From Sinorhizobium sp. (GTDB lineage: Bacteria > Pseudomonadota > Alphaproteobacteria > Rhizobiales > Rhizobiaceae), in assembly GCA_031178305.1 (NCBI GenBank), contig JAPSJG010000210.1, positions 1 to 6,775 on the forward strand: a stretch of DNA of 6,775 nucleotides. The letters are read 5' to 3'. The position numbers and the translations under genes are program-made. How positions within the stretch are numbered: the first letter of the stretch is position 1; every line of letters begins with the position of its first letter. Below are positions 1 to 5,500 of this stretch, piece by piece. Under the pieces are notes generated by a model. That model had not been told where the DNA came from and searched no databases. It saw only the letters and a program-made list of their open reading frames with translations.

Positions 1-724
1 CTACCGACCGATGCATTTCGACGAGCCTCCCGGGGGCTTTGCGGAGACACCGCAGGCAGCCTTCGCCGAGTTCGCAGAGCTATCCGCGCGCGCCGCCGTG
101 CGTGCGGCAGAGTCGCAAGTAGCGGACGGAACCAGCGAAACCGCCTTCCCGCTCGGGGCCGCCCGCGCACAGCTGCACGAGAACTATATCGTCGCCCAGA
201 CCGAGGACGGCATTGTCATCGTCGATCAACACGCCGCGCATGAACGTCTCGTCTTCGAAACGATGCGGCAAGCGCTGCATTCGCGCCCGGTGCCGGCGCA
301 GGCGCTGCTCATTCCCGAGATCGTCGACCTCGCGGAGGACGACTGCGAGCGGTTGATGGCGCATGCGCAGGAGTTCGTGCGGCTCGGCCTTTCCATCGAG
401 CGCTTCGGCCCCGGGGCGATCGCGGTGTGCGAGACACCGGCAATGCTCGGCGAGATGGACGCAGCAGGCCTGGTGCGGCAACTCGCCGACGAGCTTGCGG
501 AATGGGATACGGCAAATGGCCTTGCCGGCCGGCTCGAATATCTGGCCGCGACCATGGCCTGCCACGGCTCCGTCCGCTCCGGCCGCCGGCTGCGCACGGA
601 GGAGATGAACGCGCTGCTCCGCCAGATGGAGGCGACCCCCGGCTCCGGCCAGTGCAACCACGGGCGGCCGACCTATATAGAACTGAAGCTCGCCGACATC
701 GAACGGCTGTTCGGCAGGAGCTGA
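1..724 (+). CDS. mutL: DNA mismatch repair protein MutL, C-terminal part (5' end outside window)
   Basis: This is the C-terminal dimerisation and endonuclease region of MutL, which links MutS mismatch recognition to strand incision. The frame stays open to the left edge (Tyr-Arg-Pro precede the first Met at base 11), so that Met is internal and the N-terminal ATPase domain lies outside the window. Counting from that Met, residues 72-83 read DQHAAHERLVFE, which fits the DQHA(x)2E(x)4E metal-binding motif of nicking MutL proteins. The accompanying conserved blocks ACHGSVR (183-189) and QCNHGRP (214-220) are also present. The second has Asn where many MutLs have Pro (CPHGRP). The start of the C-terminal domain (AQLHENYIVAQ) follows a low-complexity Ala-rich linker, as is usual. 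An intact endonuclease motif fits a lineage without MutH. The frame is undamaged and ends in TGA. Family identification is firm; nicking activity is inferred from the motif. Confidence 0.96.
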   Translation, partial: YRPMHFDEPPGGFAETPQAAFAEFAELSARAAVRAAESQVADGTSETAFPLGAARAQLHENYIVAQTEDGIVIVDQHAAHERLVFETMRQALHSRPVPAQALLIPEIVDLAEDDCERLMAHAQEFVRLGLSIERFGPGAIAVCETPAMLGEMDAAGLVRQLADELAEWDTANGLAGRLEYLAATMACHGSVRSGRRLRTEEMNALLRQMEATPGSGQCNHGRPTYIELKLADIERLFGRS

Positions 725-826
725 ACGGAATGGCAATGAAACGGCACGGCGATTTTTGCAATTCCGCTGGCCATTTCCCTTGCGCCCGGATAGATCGGAA
801 GAAACAGCAGTCAAAAAGCAGGCACA

Positions 827-1060
827 ATGATGAACCGTTTCGACGGAAATTCCTCTCGCGAGGCGAAGATCCGCTATCTCGACGGCGACTTTCAGATCGT
901 GCTGGCCGGCTCCTATGTGGTCTGCGCCGTAACAGGCAAGCCGATACAGGTGGACGAACTTCGCTATTGGAGCGTCGCGCGCCAGGAAGCCTATGTGGAT
1001 GCGGCAGCCTCGCTTGACGCAGAACGGCGCGCCGGGACGATGCCGGCGCAGCGGCACTGA
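827..1060 (+). CDS. Small DUF2093 family protein
   Basis: A 77-residue protein of unknown function that I recognise as the DUF2093 family, found in alphaproteobacteria. The diagnostic stretch runs from about residue 16 to 56: RYLDGDFQIV, a conserved Gly-Ser-Tyr, then CAVTGKPI and DELRYWSVARQEAY. It has no signal peptide or membrane segment, and the single Cys (position 33) argues against a zinc ribbon by itself. The start is one of two adjacent ATGs (827 or 830); the upstream AGCAGG is a weak ribosome binding site. It lies 102 bp after mutL on the same strand, so it could share the mutL transcript, and it converges on lpxK with only 23 bp between the two stops. The C-terminal 20 residues are rich in Ala and Arg and probably variable. 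No function is claimed. Confidence 0.88.
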   Translation: MMNRFDGNSSREAKIRYLDGDFQIVLAGSYVVCAVTGKPIQVDELRYWSVARQEAYVDAAASLDAERRAGTMPAQRH

Positions 1061-1083
1061 TCCGAAGCAGCCGCGGTCTCACG

Positions 1084-2124
1084 CTACGGGTTTTTAACCC
1101 GGCGGAGTTTGCGCGCCCGCGCGGTATCGAGCGTAGCCTTGATGATCTTGCCCGGTGCCGAGGGATCGTCGAAGCGCACTTCGATCTCGATGACCCTGCT
1201 CTTTTCAGCCAGCTCCGCAGATCGTCCGTGGCTAAACATGAGGCGCACCATGTCCTTGGCCGTGGTCACCAGCGTATAGCCGCGGCTTTCGGCGCGATCG
1301 AGCAGGTCGGCAATCTCGTCCTCGGAGAAATGGTGGTGGTCGGGGAAACTCCGCGTCTCCTCGATGATGGCGCCGGTCTCGCGGACCGTGCGGTAGAACT
1401 TCTCCGGATCGGCAATACCCGCCCAGGCAAGCACCTTGACGCCGGCAAGAGAGCCGTTCTCAAGCCGCACCGTGTCCGCGACATAGACGGGCTTGCCGGC
1501 CCGCGCGGCGCGGCGGATCAGCGGATCGGCGGCCGGGCCCTGGCCGATCTTCAGAAGGGCCGAGGCGTGGCGAAGCTGATGGGCGATCGGCGCGCGAACC
1601 GGTCCGGATGGTACGAGATGGCCATTGCCCACACCGCGGACGGAGTCGATCACCAGAAGTGCGAAATCGAAGTTCAGTCGAGCGCTCTGGAAGCCGTCAT
1701 CCATGATGATGATCTCGGCGCCTTCGGCGGCAAGCTTGCGGGCGCCTTCGACTCGACGGCGGCAAATGACCGTCAGCGCCTCGCGCGCGAGCAGCAGCGG
1801 CTCGTCGCCGACATCCCGGGCGCGATGGTGGGCAGGGTCCACGACCGTCGTGACGTCGAGCGAGCCGCCATAGCCGCGGCTCAAGAAACCGGGCGTCAAC
1901 CCTTTCGCCCTGGCTGCACGGGCAAGGGCGATAGCCGTCGGCGTTTTGCCGGCCCCGCCTACCGTGAAATTGCCGACGCAGATGAGCGGCACGGGCGGCA
2001 TCGCGCGACGTGCGCGGTCCATGCGCAGGCCGGCAATCCAGCCGTAGAGCCGGGAGAACGGCCAAAGCGTATAGGCGCGCCAGTCGGCCTTGGTCCACCA
2101 GAATGGAGGCGCTTCCGAAACCAT
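1084..2124 (-). CDS. lpxK: Tetraacyldisaccharide 4'-kinase (lipid A biosynthesis)
   Basis: LpxK uses ATP to phosphorylate the 4' position of the tetraacyl-disaccharide-1-phosphate, giving lipid IVA, at the cytoplasmic face of the inner membrane. The 346-residue length is normal for the family. An N-terminal amphipathic or membrane segment (about residues 14-34) precedes VGNFTVGGAGKTP (50-62), the P-loop with Lys60-Thr61. Further family blocks are SRGYGG (82-87), VGDEP (105-109), DDGFQ (142-146) and PDHHHF (261-266). GDEP and the His cluster are the regions I associate with the catalytic Asp and His of Aquifex LpxK. The frame extends upstream to 2211, but the ATG at 2124 is chosen because MVSEAPPFWW is the usual N-terminus and the upstream part looks like untranslated DNA. 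A GGAGG lies 13 nt before this ATG, rather far. It follows the HAD gene by 138 bp, so it may be cotranscribed or have its own promoter. Confidence 0.96.
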   Translation of the reverse strand: MVSEAPPFWWTKADWRAYTLWPFSRLYGWIAGLRMDRARRAMPPVPLICVGNFTVGGAGKTPTAIALARAARAKGLTPGFLSRGYGGSLDVTTVVDPAHHRARDVGDEPLLLAREALTVICRRRVEGARKLAAEGAEIIIMDDGFQSARLNFDFALLVIDSVRGVGNGHLVPSGPVRAPIAHQLRHASALLKIGQGPAADPLIRRAARAGKPVYVADTVRLENGSLAGVKVLAWAGIADPEKFYRTVRETGAIIEETRSFPDHHHFSEDEIADLLDRAESRGYTLVTTAKDMVRLMFSHGRSAELAEKSRVIEIEVRFDDPSAPGKIIKATLDTARARKLRRVKNP

Positions 2125-2228
2125 TTTTGACGTGCCGCCTCCGCCGCTTGCGATCCCGGGACGATCCCGATTTAAGCGCCACCACCGCTGCGATGGGCGT
2201 GGCTGCCACAAAAAAACGTCAGAACGGC

Positions 2229-2259
2229 AAAAAAGGCAAGTCGATCGGGCGGTATCGAC
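2229..2259 (-). terminator. Weak hairpin plus T-run after the HAD gene (possible terminator or attenuator)
   Basis: Read on the - strand, a perfect 6-bp inverted repeat (GTCGAT at 2259-2254, ATCGAC at 2245-2240, 8-nt loop) begins 3 bp after the HAD stop codon. It is followed by TTGCC and a run of six T (2234-2229), and a second run of seven T lies at 2216-2210. The order stem then T-run suits an intrinsic terminator on this strand, but the stem is short, half A/T, and 5 nt away from the T-run. It may therefore be leaky, act as an attenuator before lpxK, or be chance. Confidence 0.25.
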
Positions 2260-2262
2260 GCG

Positions 2263-2964
2263 TCAGAGCACCGCTTCGAGCTCGGTGATGTTTGTCAGGC
2301 AATGATCCGACGCTGCGGCGAGGGACTGACGCGAGCCCGTGCCGCTCAGCACGGCAATGGTCAGGCCGACCCCGGCGCTGCGGCCCATGTGCATGTCGTG
2401 GTTATTGTCTCCGACGACTGCAATCTGCTCAGGCGTAAGCCCAGTAGCCGCACAGAAGCCGAGCACCATTCCAGGCTCCGGCTTGACGCCGTAGCCGCTG
2501 TCGTAGCCGGCAACATAGTGCAGGTAGTTTTCGAATCCGAAGCGCCTGGCGGTTTCCCGGATCGAGCGTTCGTTGTCACTCGAGGCGATGCCGAGGCGAT
2601 ATCCCTTGGCATGCAATGCCGCAAAGAAAGCACCCAGATCCGTGACCGGCACGGCGTATTCCGCGGAGCGCGCGAAGAGCCCATCGAACAGCGCCGTCAA
2701 CTCGTCGATCGTGAATGGCGCGCCGGCACGCACCATGCCGGTCGCGATCTCCACGGTATTGCCGGCGGCAAGCAGACTGTCCGGCGCAACGCGGCCAGTA
2801 TCCGGATCCATCCCGCCCGCCTGAAGAAGTACCCGCGCAAGGTCCTCGTCGCTCCTGGCCGCGATCCGCGCCAGCTCATAATTCACCGGCACCCAGCTCT
2901 TGGCGTAGTCAAGGAGCGTACCGTCCTTGTCGAACAATATGCCGGCAATTGCTTTCCTTGCCAT
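2263..2964 (-). CDS. HAD-superfamily hydrolase, phosphoglycolate phosphatase-like
   Basis: A 233-residue haloacid dehalogenase-type phosphatase. Motif I is FDKDGT (11-16) with the nucleophile Asp12 and the acid/base Asp14. Motif II is SSD (128-130), the motif III Lys is Lys161 in VKPEP, and motif IV is GDNNHDM (185-191) with Asp186 and Asp190 as the Mg ligands. About 110 residues separate motifs I and II, enough for a helical C1 cap, as in Gph-type phosphatases acting on small metabolites. This argues against KdsC, the Kdo-8-phosphate phosphatase, which is shorter and lacks a cap. The gene starts 3 bp after the waaA stop (TAG ACC ATG) with a poor ribosome binding site, so translation is probably coupled to waaA. 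The substrate cannot be read from the sequence; phosphoglycolate is only the default annotation. All catalytic residues are present. Confidence 0.9.
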   Translation of the reverse strand: MARKAIAGILFDKDGTLLDYAKSWVPVNYELARIAARSDEDLARVLLQAGGMDPDTGRVAPDSLLAAGNTVEIATGMVRAGAPFTIDELTALFDGLFARSAEYAVPVTDLGAFFAALHAKGYRLGIASSDNERSIRETARRFGFENYLHYVAGYDSGYGVKPEPGMVLGFCAATGLTPEQIAVVGDNNHDMHMGRSAGVGLTIAVLSGTGSRQSLAAASDHCLTNITELEAVL

Positions 2965-2967
2965 GGT

Positions 2968-4290
2968 CTATCCGAATATACCTTCTGCGCGAGGGGCAAG
3001 CCGCGCCTTCACCACGAGCGGATTGACGTAGGGCTCCAGCCCCTTCAACGTCGCCGTCAACCCACCGCGCATCTGTTGCACGGATTCGAGGCCGGCGTCG
3101 ATCATCGAACGGCGCATATCGTCGTTGACGAGCAGAAAATTGACGCCCTTCGCCAGCATTTCAACGTCACGTACAATTTTGGCGCTGCCGTTCTTTGCAA
3201 GCATCTGATAGGTGTCGCGGAAATTCTGGACATTGCCGCCTGAGAGTACCGCGCAGCCGAGCATCGCCGGCTCCAGTGGGTTCTGTCCGCCTTCGGCAAA
3301 AAGCGAGCGTCCAACGAAGGCGACCTCCGTCAGGCGGAGATAGAGGCCCATCTCGCCAATCGTATCGCCGAGAAAGATGTCGACGTCCGGCGTCAGCGGA
3401 TCGCCGCGCGTGCGCCGCGCAACATTGAGCCCCTTGGCGGTCAATGCCGCTTCGACGGCGTCGCAGCGTTCGGGATGGCGCGGTACGACGATCGTCAAGA
3501 GGCCGGTGCGCTCCTTCAATGCCTGGTGGACGGCGCCCGCCGCGTCCTCCTCACCCTCGAAGGTGGAGATCGCAGCCCAAGTCTTGCGGCTACCGATCTG
3601 TTGGCGATATTCGCGCAGCGCCTGCGGATCATACGGCGGGAGATCGGTATCGACCTTGAGATTTCCGGAAACCATCACCGGCAACGCGCCAAGCGCCCGG
3701 AAGCGCTCCGCGTCGACTTCCGACTGGGCGATGACAAGGGCGAGATTTTCGAAAAGGGCTTCGGCAAGCGACGGCCGCTTCTTCCAGCGGGCGAAAGTGC
3801 GGTCCGAGAGGCGCGCGTTGACGAGAACCTGAGGGATATGCCGCCGGCCCAATTCGACGATGGTCATCGGCCAGATTTCCGATTCGGCGATGATCGCCAG
3901 ATCCGGCTGCCAATATTCGAGGAAGCGGCTCACCACCGGCTTGAAATCGAGCGGCACATATTGGTGCAGGATGATCGACCCCAGCCGCTCGGCCGCCACC
4001 CGCGCCGACGTCGTCGTTCCGGTGGTCAGAACCACGGCGATGCCGCGGCGGTGGATTTCCTTGATCAGCGGGGTCACGGCGACCGTTTCGCCGACGCTTG
4101 CCGCATGGAACCAGACGAGCGGCCCTTCGGGGCGCGGCGCGCTCGCGTAGCCGTAGCGCTCGCGACGACGCGCCGGGTCCTCCTTGCCCTTGGTGGCCCT
4201 GAGCGCGAGATAGGGTCCCACCAGGGGATAGACCGCCGTTCCCAGCCAGCGATAGGCGGAAAGCGCAAGCCGTGCGCGAAGGCTACTCAT
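2968..4290 (-). CDS. waaA: 3-deoxy-D-manno-octulosonic acid (Kdo) transferase
   Basis: WaaA (KdtA) transfers Kdo from CMP-Kdo to lipid IVA at the cytoplasmic side of the inner membrane, the first step of LPS core assembly. The 440 residues are close to the usual 420-440 and form a GT-B fold. The N-terminus carries a hydrophobic membrane-binding segment (about residues 8-31). RRRERYG (41-47) holds Glu44, the equivalent of the proposed catalytic Glu. Next come WFHAASVGE (60-68), AESEIWP (135-141), GNLKVD (209-214), STFEGEE (242-248), PRHPER (270-275) and GGQNPLEPA (334-342), the CMP-Kdo binding part. The ATG at 4290 is supported by a Shine-Dalgarno AAGGAGAGG about 10 nt upstream. It follows the DUF4170 gene by 40 bp and is followed after 3 bp by the HAD gene. 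Whether it adds one or two Kdo residues cannot be told from sequence. Confidence 0.97.
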   Translation of the reverse strand: MSSLRARLALSAYRWLGTAVYPLVGPYLALRATKGKEDPARRRERYGYASAPRPEGPLVWFHAASVGETVAVTPLIKEIHRRGIAVVLTTGTTTSARVAAERLGSIILHQYVPLDFKPVVSRFLEYWQPDLAIIAESEIWPMTIVELGRRHIPQVLVNARLSDRTFARWKKRPSLAEALFENLALVIAQSEVDAERFRALGALPVMVSGNLKVDTDLPPYDPQALREYRQQIGSRKTWAAISTFEGEEDAAGAVHQALKERTGLLTIVVPRHPERCDAVEAALTAKGLNVARRTRGDPLTPDVDIFLGDTIGEMGLYLRLTEVAFVGRSLFAEGGQNPLEPAMLGCAVLSGGNVQNFRDTYQMLAKNGSAKIVRDVEMLAKGVNFLLVNDDMRRSMIDAGLESVQQMRGGLTATLKGLEPYVNPLVVKARLAPRAEGIFG

Positions 4291-4300
4291 GAACGCGCGC

Positions 4301-4309
4301 CCTCTCCTT
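4301..4309 (-). promoter_or_regulatory. Ribosome binding site of waaA
   Basis: On the - strand AAGGAGAGG lies 10 nt before the ATG at 4290. It is a strong purine-rich match to the anti-Shine-Dalgarno sequence in an otherwise GC-mixed 40-bp gap, and it fixes the waaA start. Confidence 0.7.
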
Positions 4310-4330
4310 GAGCTTCCCGCCTTTCCGGCA

Positions 4331-4567
4331 TTACTCGTTTTCCGGGTCGAGCAGGCGATGCATATGAACGATGAAATAGCGCATGTGGGCGTTGTCTACC
4401 GTCATTTGCGCCTTGGCCTTCCATGCTACATGGGCGCTCTCGTAATCGGGAAAAATACCGACGATGTCCAGCTTGTCGAGGTCGCGGAAGTGAACGTCCT
4501 TAAGAGTCGTCAACTCGCCGCCGAAGACGAGATGCAGACGCTGTTTCTTCTCGGTATCGTGAGCCAT
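4331..4567 (-). CDS. Small DUF4170 family protein
   Basis: A 78-residue protein of the DUF4170 type, a small alphaproteobacterial family of unknown function. Recognisable parts are RLHLVFGGEL (10-19), DIVGIFPDYESAHVAWKAKA (34-53), and the end, which reads HMRYFIVHMHRLLDPE (61-76). It is soluble, with no signal peptide, membrane segment or Cys. The alternation of hydrophobic strands with a helix around YESAHVAWKAKAQ suggests a compact alpha/beta fold. The frame continues upstream into the cysQ region, but the ATG at 4567 is chosen because it matches the conserved N-terminus and is preceded by AATGGGAACAAG, a modest ribosome binding site. It lies between cysQ (59 bp upstream) and waaA (40 bp downstream) on the same strand, so it is very likely in one transcript with the lipid A genes. 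A link to envelope synthesis is inferred from position only. Confidence 0.88.
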   Translation of the reverse strand: MAHDTEKKQRLHLVFGGELTTLKDVHFRDLDKLDIVGIFPDYESAHVAWKAKAQMTVDNAHMRYFIVHMHRLLDPENE

Positions 4568-4626
4568 CTTGTTCCCATTTTCTTTTTGAACGGTCGGCGT
4601 TGATTTGCGGCATTCGCCCCCAAAGG

Positions 4627-5439
4627 TCAATGGGCGAGCGGCCGGGAAGCGGCGAGCAGGGCAGGCAAGGCCGCTCCGGACGCAGCGCCCAGAAACCCAT
4701 GGCTCACAATCGGGCGATTGTAGGACAGGGGCATGCCGTCCAGCCCACAAAGCGTCCCGCCCGCCCGCGCGAGAATGAGGTCGGCTGCAGCCAAATCCCA
4801 ATCGTGCGAATTCCGTTTGATGATCGTGCCGTCGATGCGGCCATCCGCGATCATCGCCAGCCGGTAGGCGAGTGAAGGCACATGCGGAACGCGGACGATT
4901 CTTTCGCGATAGGGGGAGATTAGCTTGCGACTGAGATCCTCGGCCACCGCCACCTGCAGCTTTCCGTCTGGGGCGGGATCGCGCACAGCGATCGGCTCGC
5001 CATTCTTGCGCGCCTCGCCATCGTGCGTCGCCTCAAAGAGTTCCCCGAGCGCCGGCGCATAGAGTACCCCGCCGGCCGGCAGGCCGCGATGGACAATGGC
5101 GACGCTGATGCACCAGAGCTCCTTGCCTGCGATGAAAGCGCGCGTGCCGTCGATCGGATCGACGACGAATACCGTCTCACGCGAAAGGCGCGTCTCGTCG
5201 TCGTCGGTTTCTTCCGAAAGCCAGCCATAGTCGGGTCGCGCGCCGAGCAATCGGGTCTTGAGGATGTCGTTTGCGGCAAGATCGGCCTCGCTTACGGGCG
5301 AGCGGCCTTCATTCTTCCAGCGAACGTCGACCGTCCTGCGGAAATATCCGAGCGCCGTGTCCCCGGCTGCGACCGCGGCGGCGAGGATCAGCGCCAGGTC
5401 CTCGCCCCAGCGATTGGTCGGGAGGGTTTTCTCAGACAT
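4627..5439 (-). CDS. cysQ: 3'(2'),5'-bisphosphate nucleotidase CysQ, inositol monophosphatase superfamily
   Basis: A 270-residue Mg-dependent, Li-sensitive-type phosphatase of the inositol monophosphatase fold. The metal site is complete: WLSEE (73-77), DPIDGT (94-99, with Asp94 and Asp97) and SHDWDLAAAD (211-220, with Asp215). KNEGRSPVSEAD (42-53) is the usual N-terminal region with the catalytic-loop residues. The length and these blocks fit CysQ, which hydrolyses 3'-phosphoadenosine 5'-phosphate (PAP) to AMP and phosphate in the cytoplasm and so relieves PAP inhibition during sulfate use. An inositol-1-phosphatase role cannot be excluded by motifs alone. The start at 5439 is fixed by an AAGGAG 4 nt upstream. 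The gene lies 61 bp after pmbA and 59 bp before the DUF4170 gene, all on one strand, and so appears to be in the waaA-lpxK operon. Confidence 0.87.
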   Translation of the reverse strand: MSEKTLPTNRWGEDLALILAAAVAAGDTALGYFRRTVDVRWKNEGRSPVSEADLAANDILKTRLLGARPDYGWLSEETDDDETRLSRETVFVVDPIDGTRAFIAGKELWCISVAIVHRGLPAGGVLYAPALGELFEATHDGEARKNGEPIAVRDPAPDGKLQVAVAEDLSRKLISPYRERIVRVPHVPSLAYRLAMIADGRIDGTIIKRNSHDWDLAAADLILARAGGTLCGLDGMPLSYNRPIVSHGFLGAASGAALPALLAASRPLAH

Positions 5440-5500
5440 TCAACTCCTTGACGCGCGGCGATGGGCCGGCGTTCATCATGGGCGCTGTAGCCGCCTGCAT
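5432..5500 (-). other. 22-codon reading frame between pmbA and cysQ (possible coupling mini-ORF)
   Basis: Directly after the pmbA stop (TGA then ATG, same frame) a 22-codon frame opens: MQAATAPMMNAGPSPRVKEL, then Asn-Val and TGA. It fills the whole gap, runs through the cysQ Shine-Dalgarno, and ends inside the first codons of cysQ, overlapping them by 8 nt in another frame. This layout would allow ribosomes leaving pmbA to restart and carry on to cysQ. The ribosome binding site before its ATG is weak (GGATCTTGA), the peptide resembles nothing I know, and a frame this short can arise by chance. Reported as a possibility, not as a gene. Confidence 0.15.
5444..5449 (-). promoter_or_regulatory. 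Ribosome binding site of cysQ
   Basis: AAGGAG on the - strand, 4 nt before the ATG at 5439 (AAGGAGTTGAATG). It is the best Shine-Dalgarno match in the window and settles the cysQ start. Confidence 0.75.

Noticed and set aside
80..1057. A 325-codon open frame on the - strand across the end of mutL and the DUF2093 gene
   Set aside because: It lies antisense to two clearly recognised genes, has a Cys/Arg/His-rich composition unlike a folded protein, and is the kind of open frame that GC-rich codon bias creates.
1087..1101. The palindrome CGGGTTTTTAACCCG as a bidirectional terminator
   Set aside because: The stem is 6 bp with a 3-nt loop, there is no T-run on either side, and it lies within lpxK codons.
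1228..2130. A 300-codon open frame on the + strand opposite lpxK
   Set aside because: Exact antisense of lpxK with no recognisable domain; an open frame produced by high third-position GC in the real gene.
2125..2211. An upstream extension of lpxK by 29 codons
   Set aside because: The added sequence is rich in Trp, Arg and Gly and is not typical of LpxK, whereas the Met at 2124 matches the usual N-terminus of rhizobial LpxK.
2263..2964. The HAD enzyme as KdsC, which would complete a Kdo pathway cluster
   Set aside because: KdsC proteins are shorter, have no cap between motifs I and II, and have different motif surroundings; here about 110 residues separate these motifs.
2302..4311. Long + strand frames of 313 and 278 codons opposite the HAD gene and waaA
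   Set aside because: Both are antisense to genes with complete catalytic motifs and show low-complexity Arg/Gly/Ala-rich sequence with no family resemblance.
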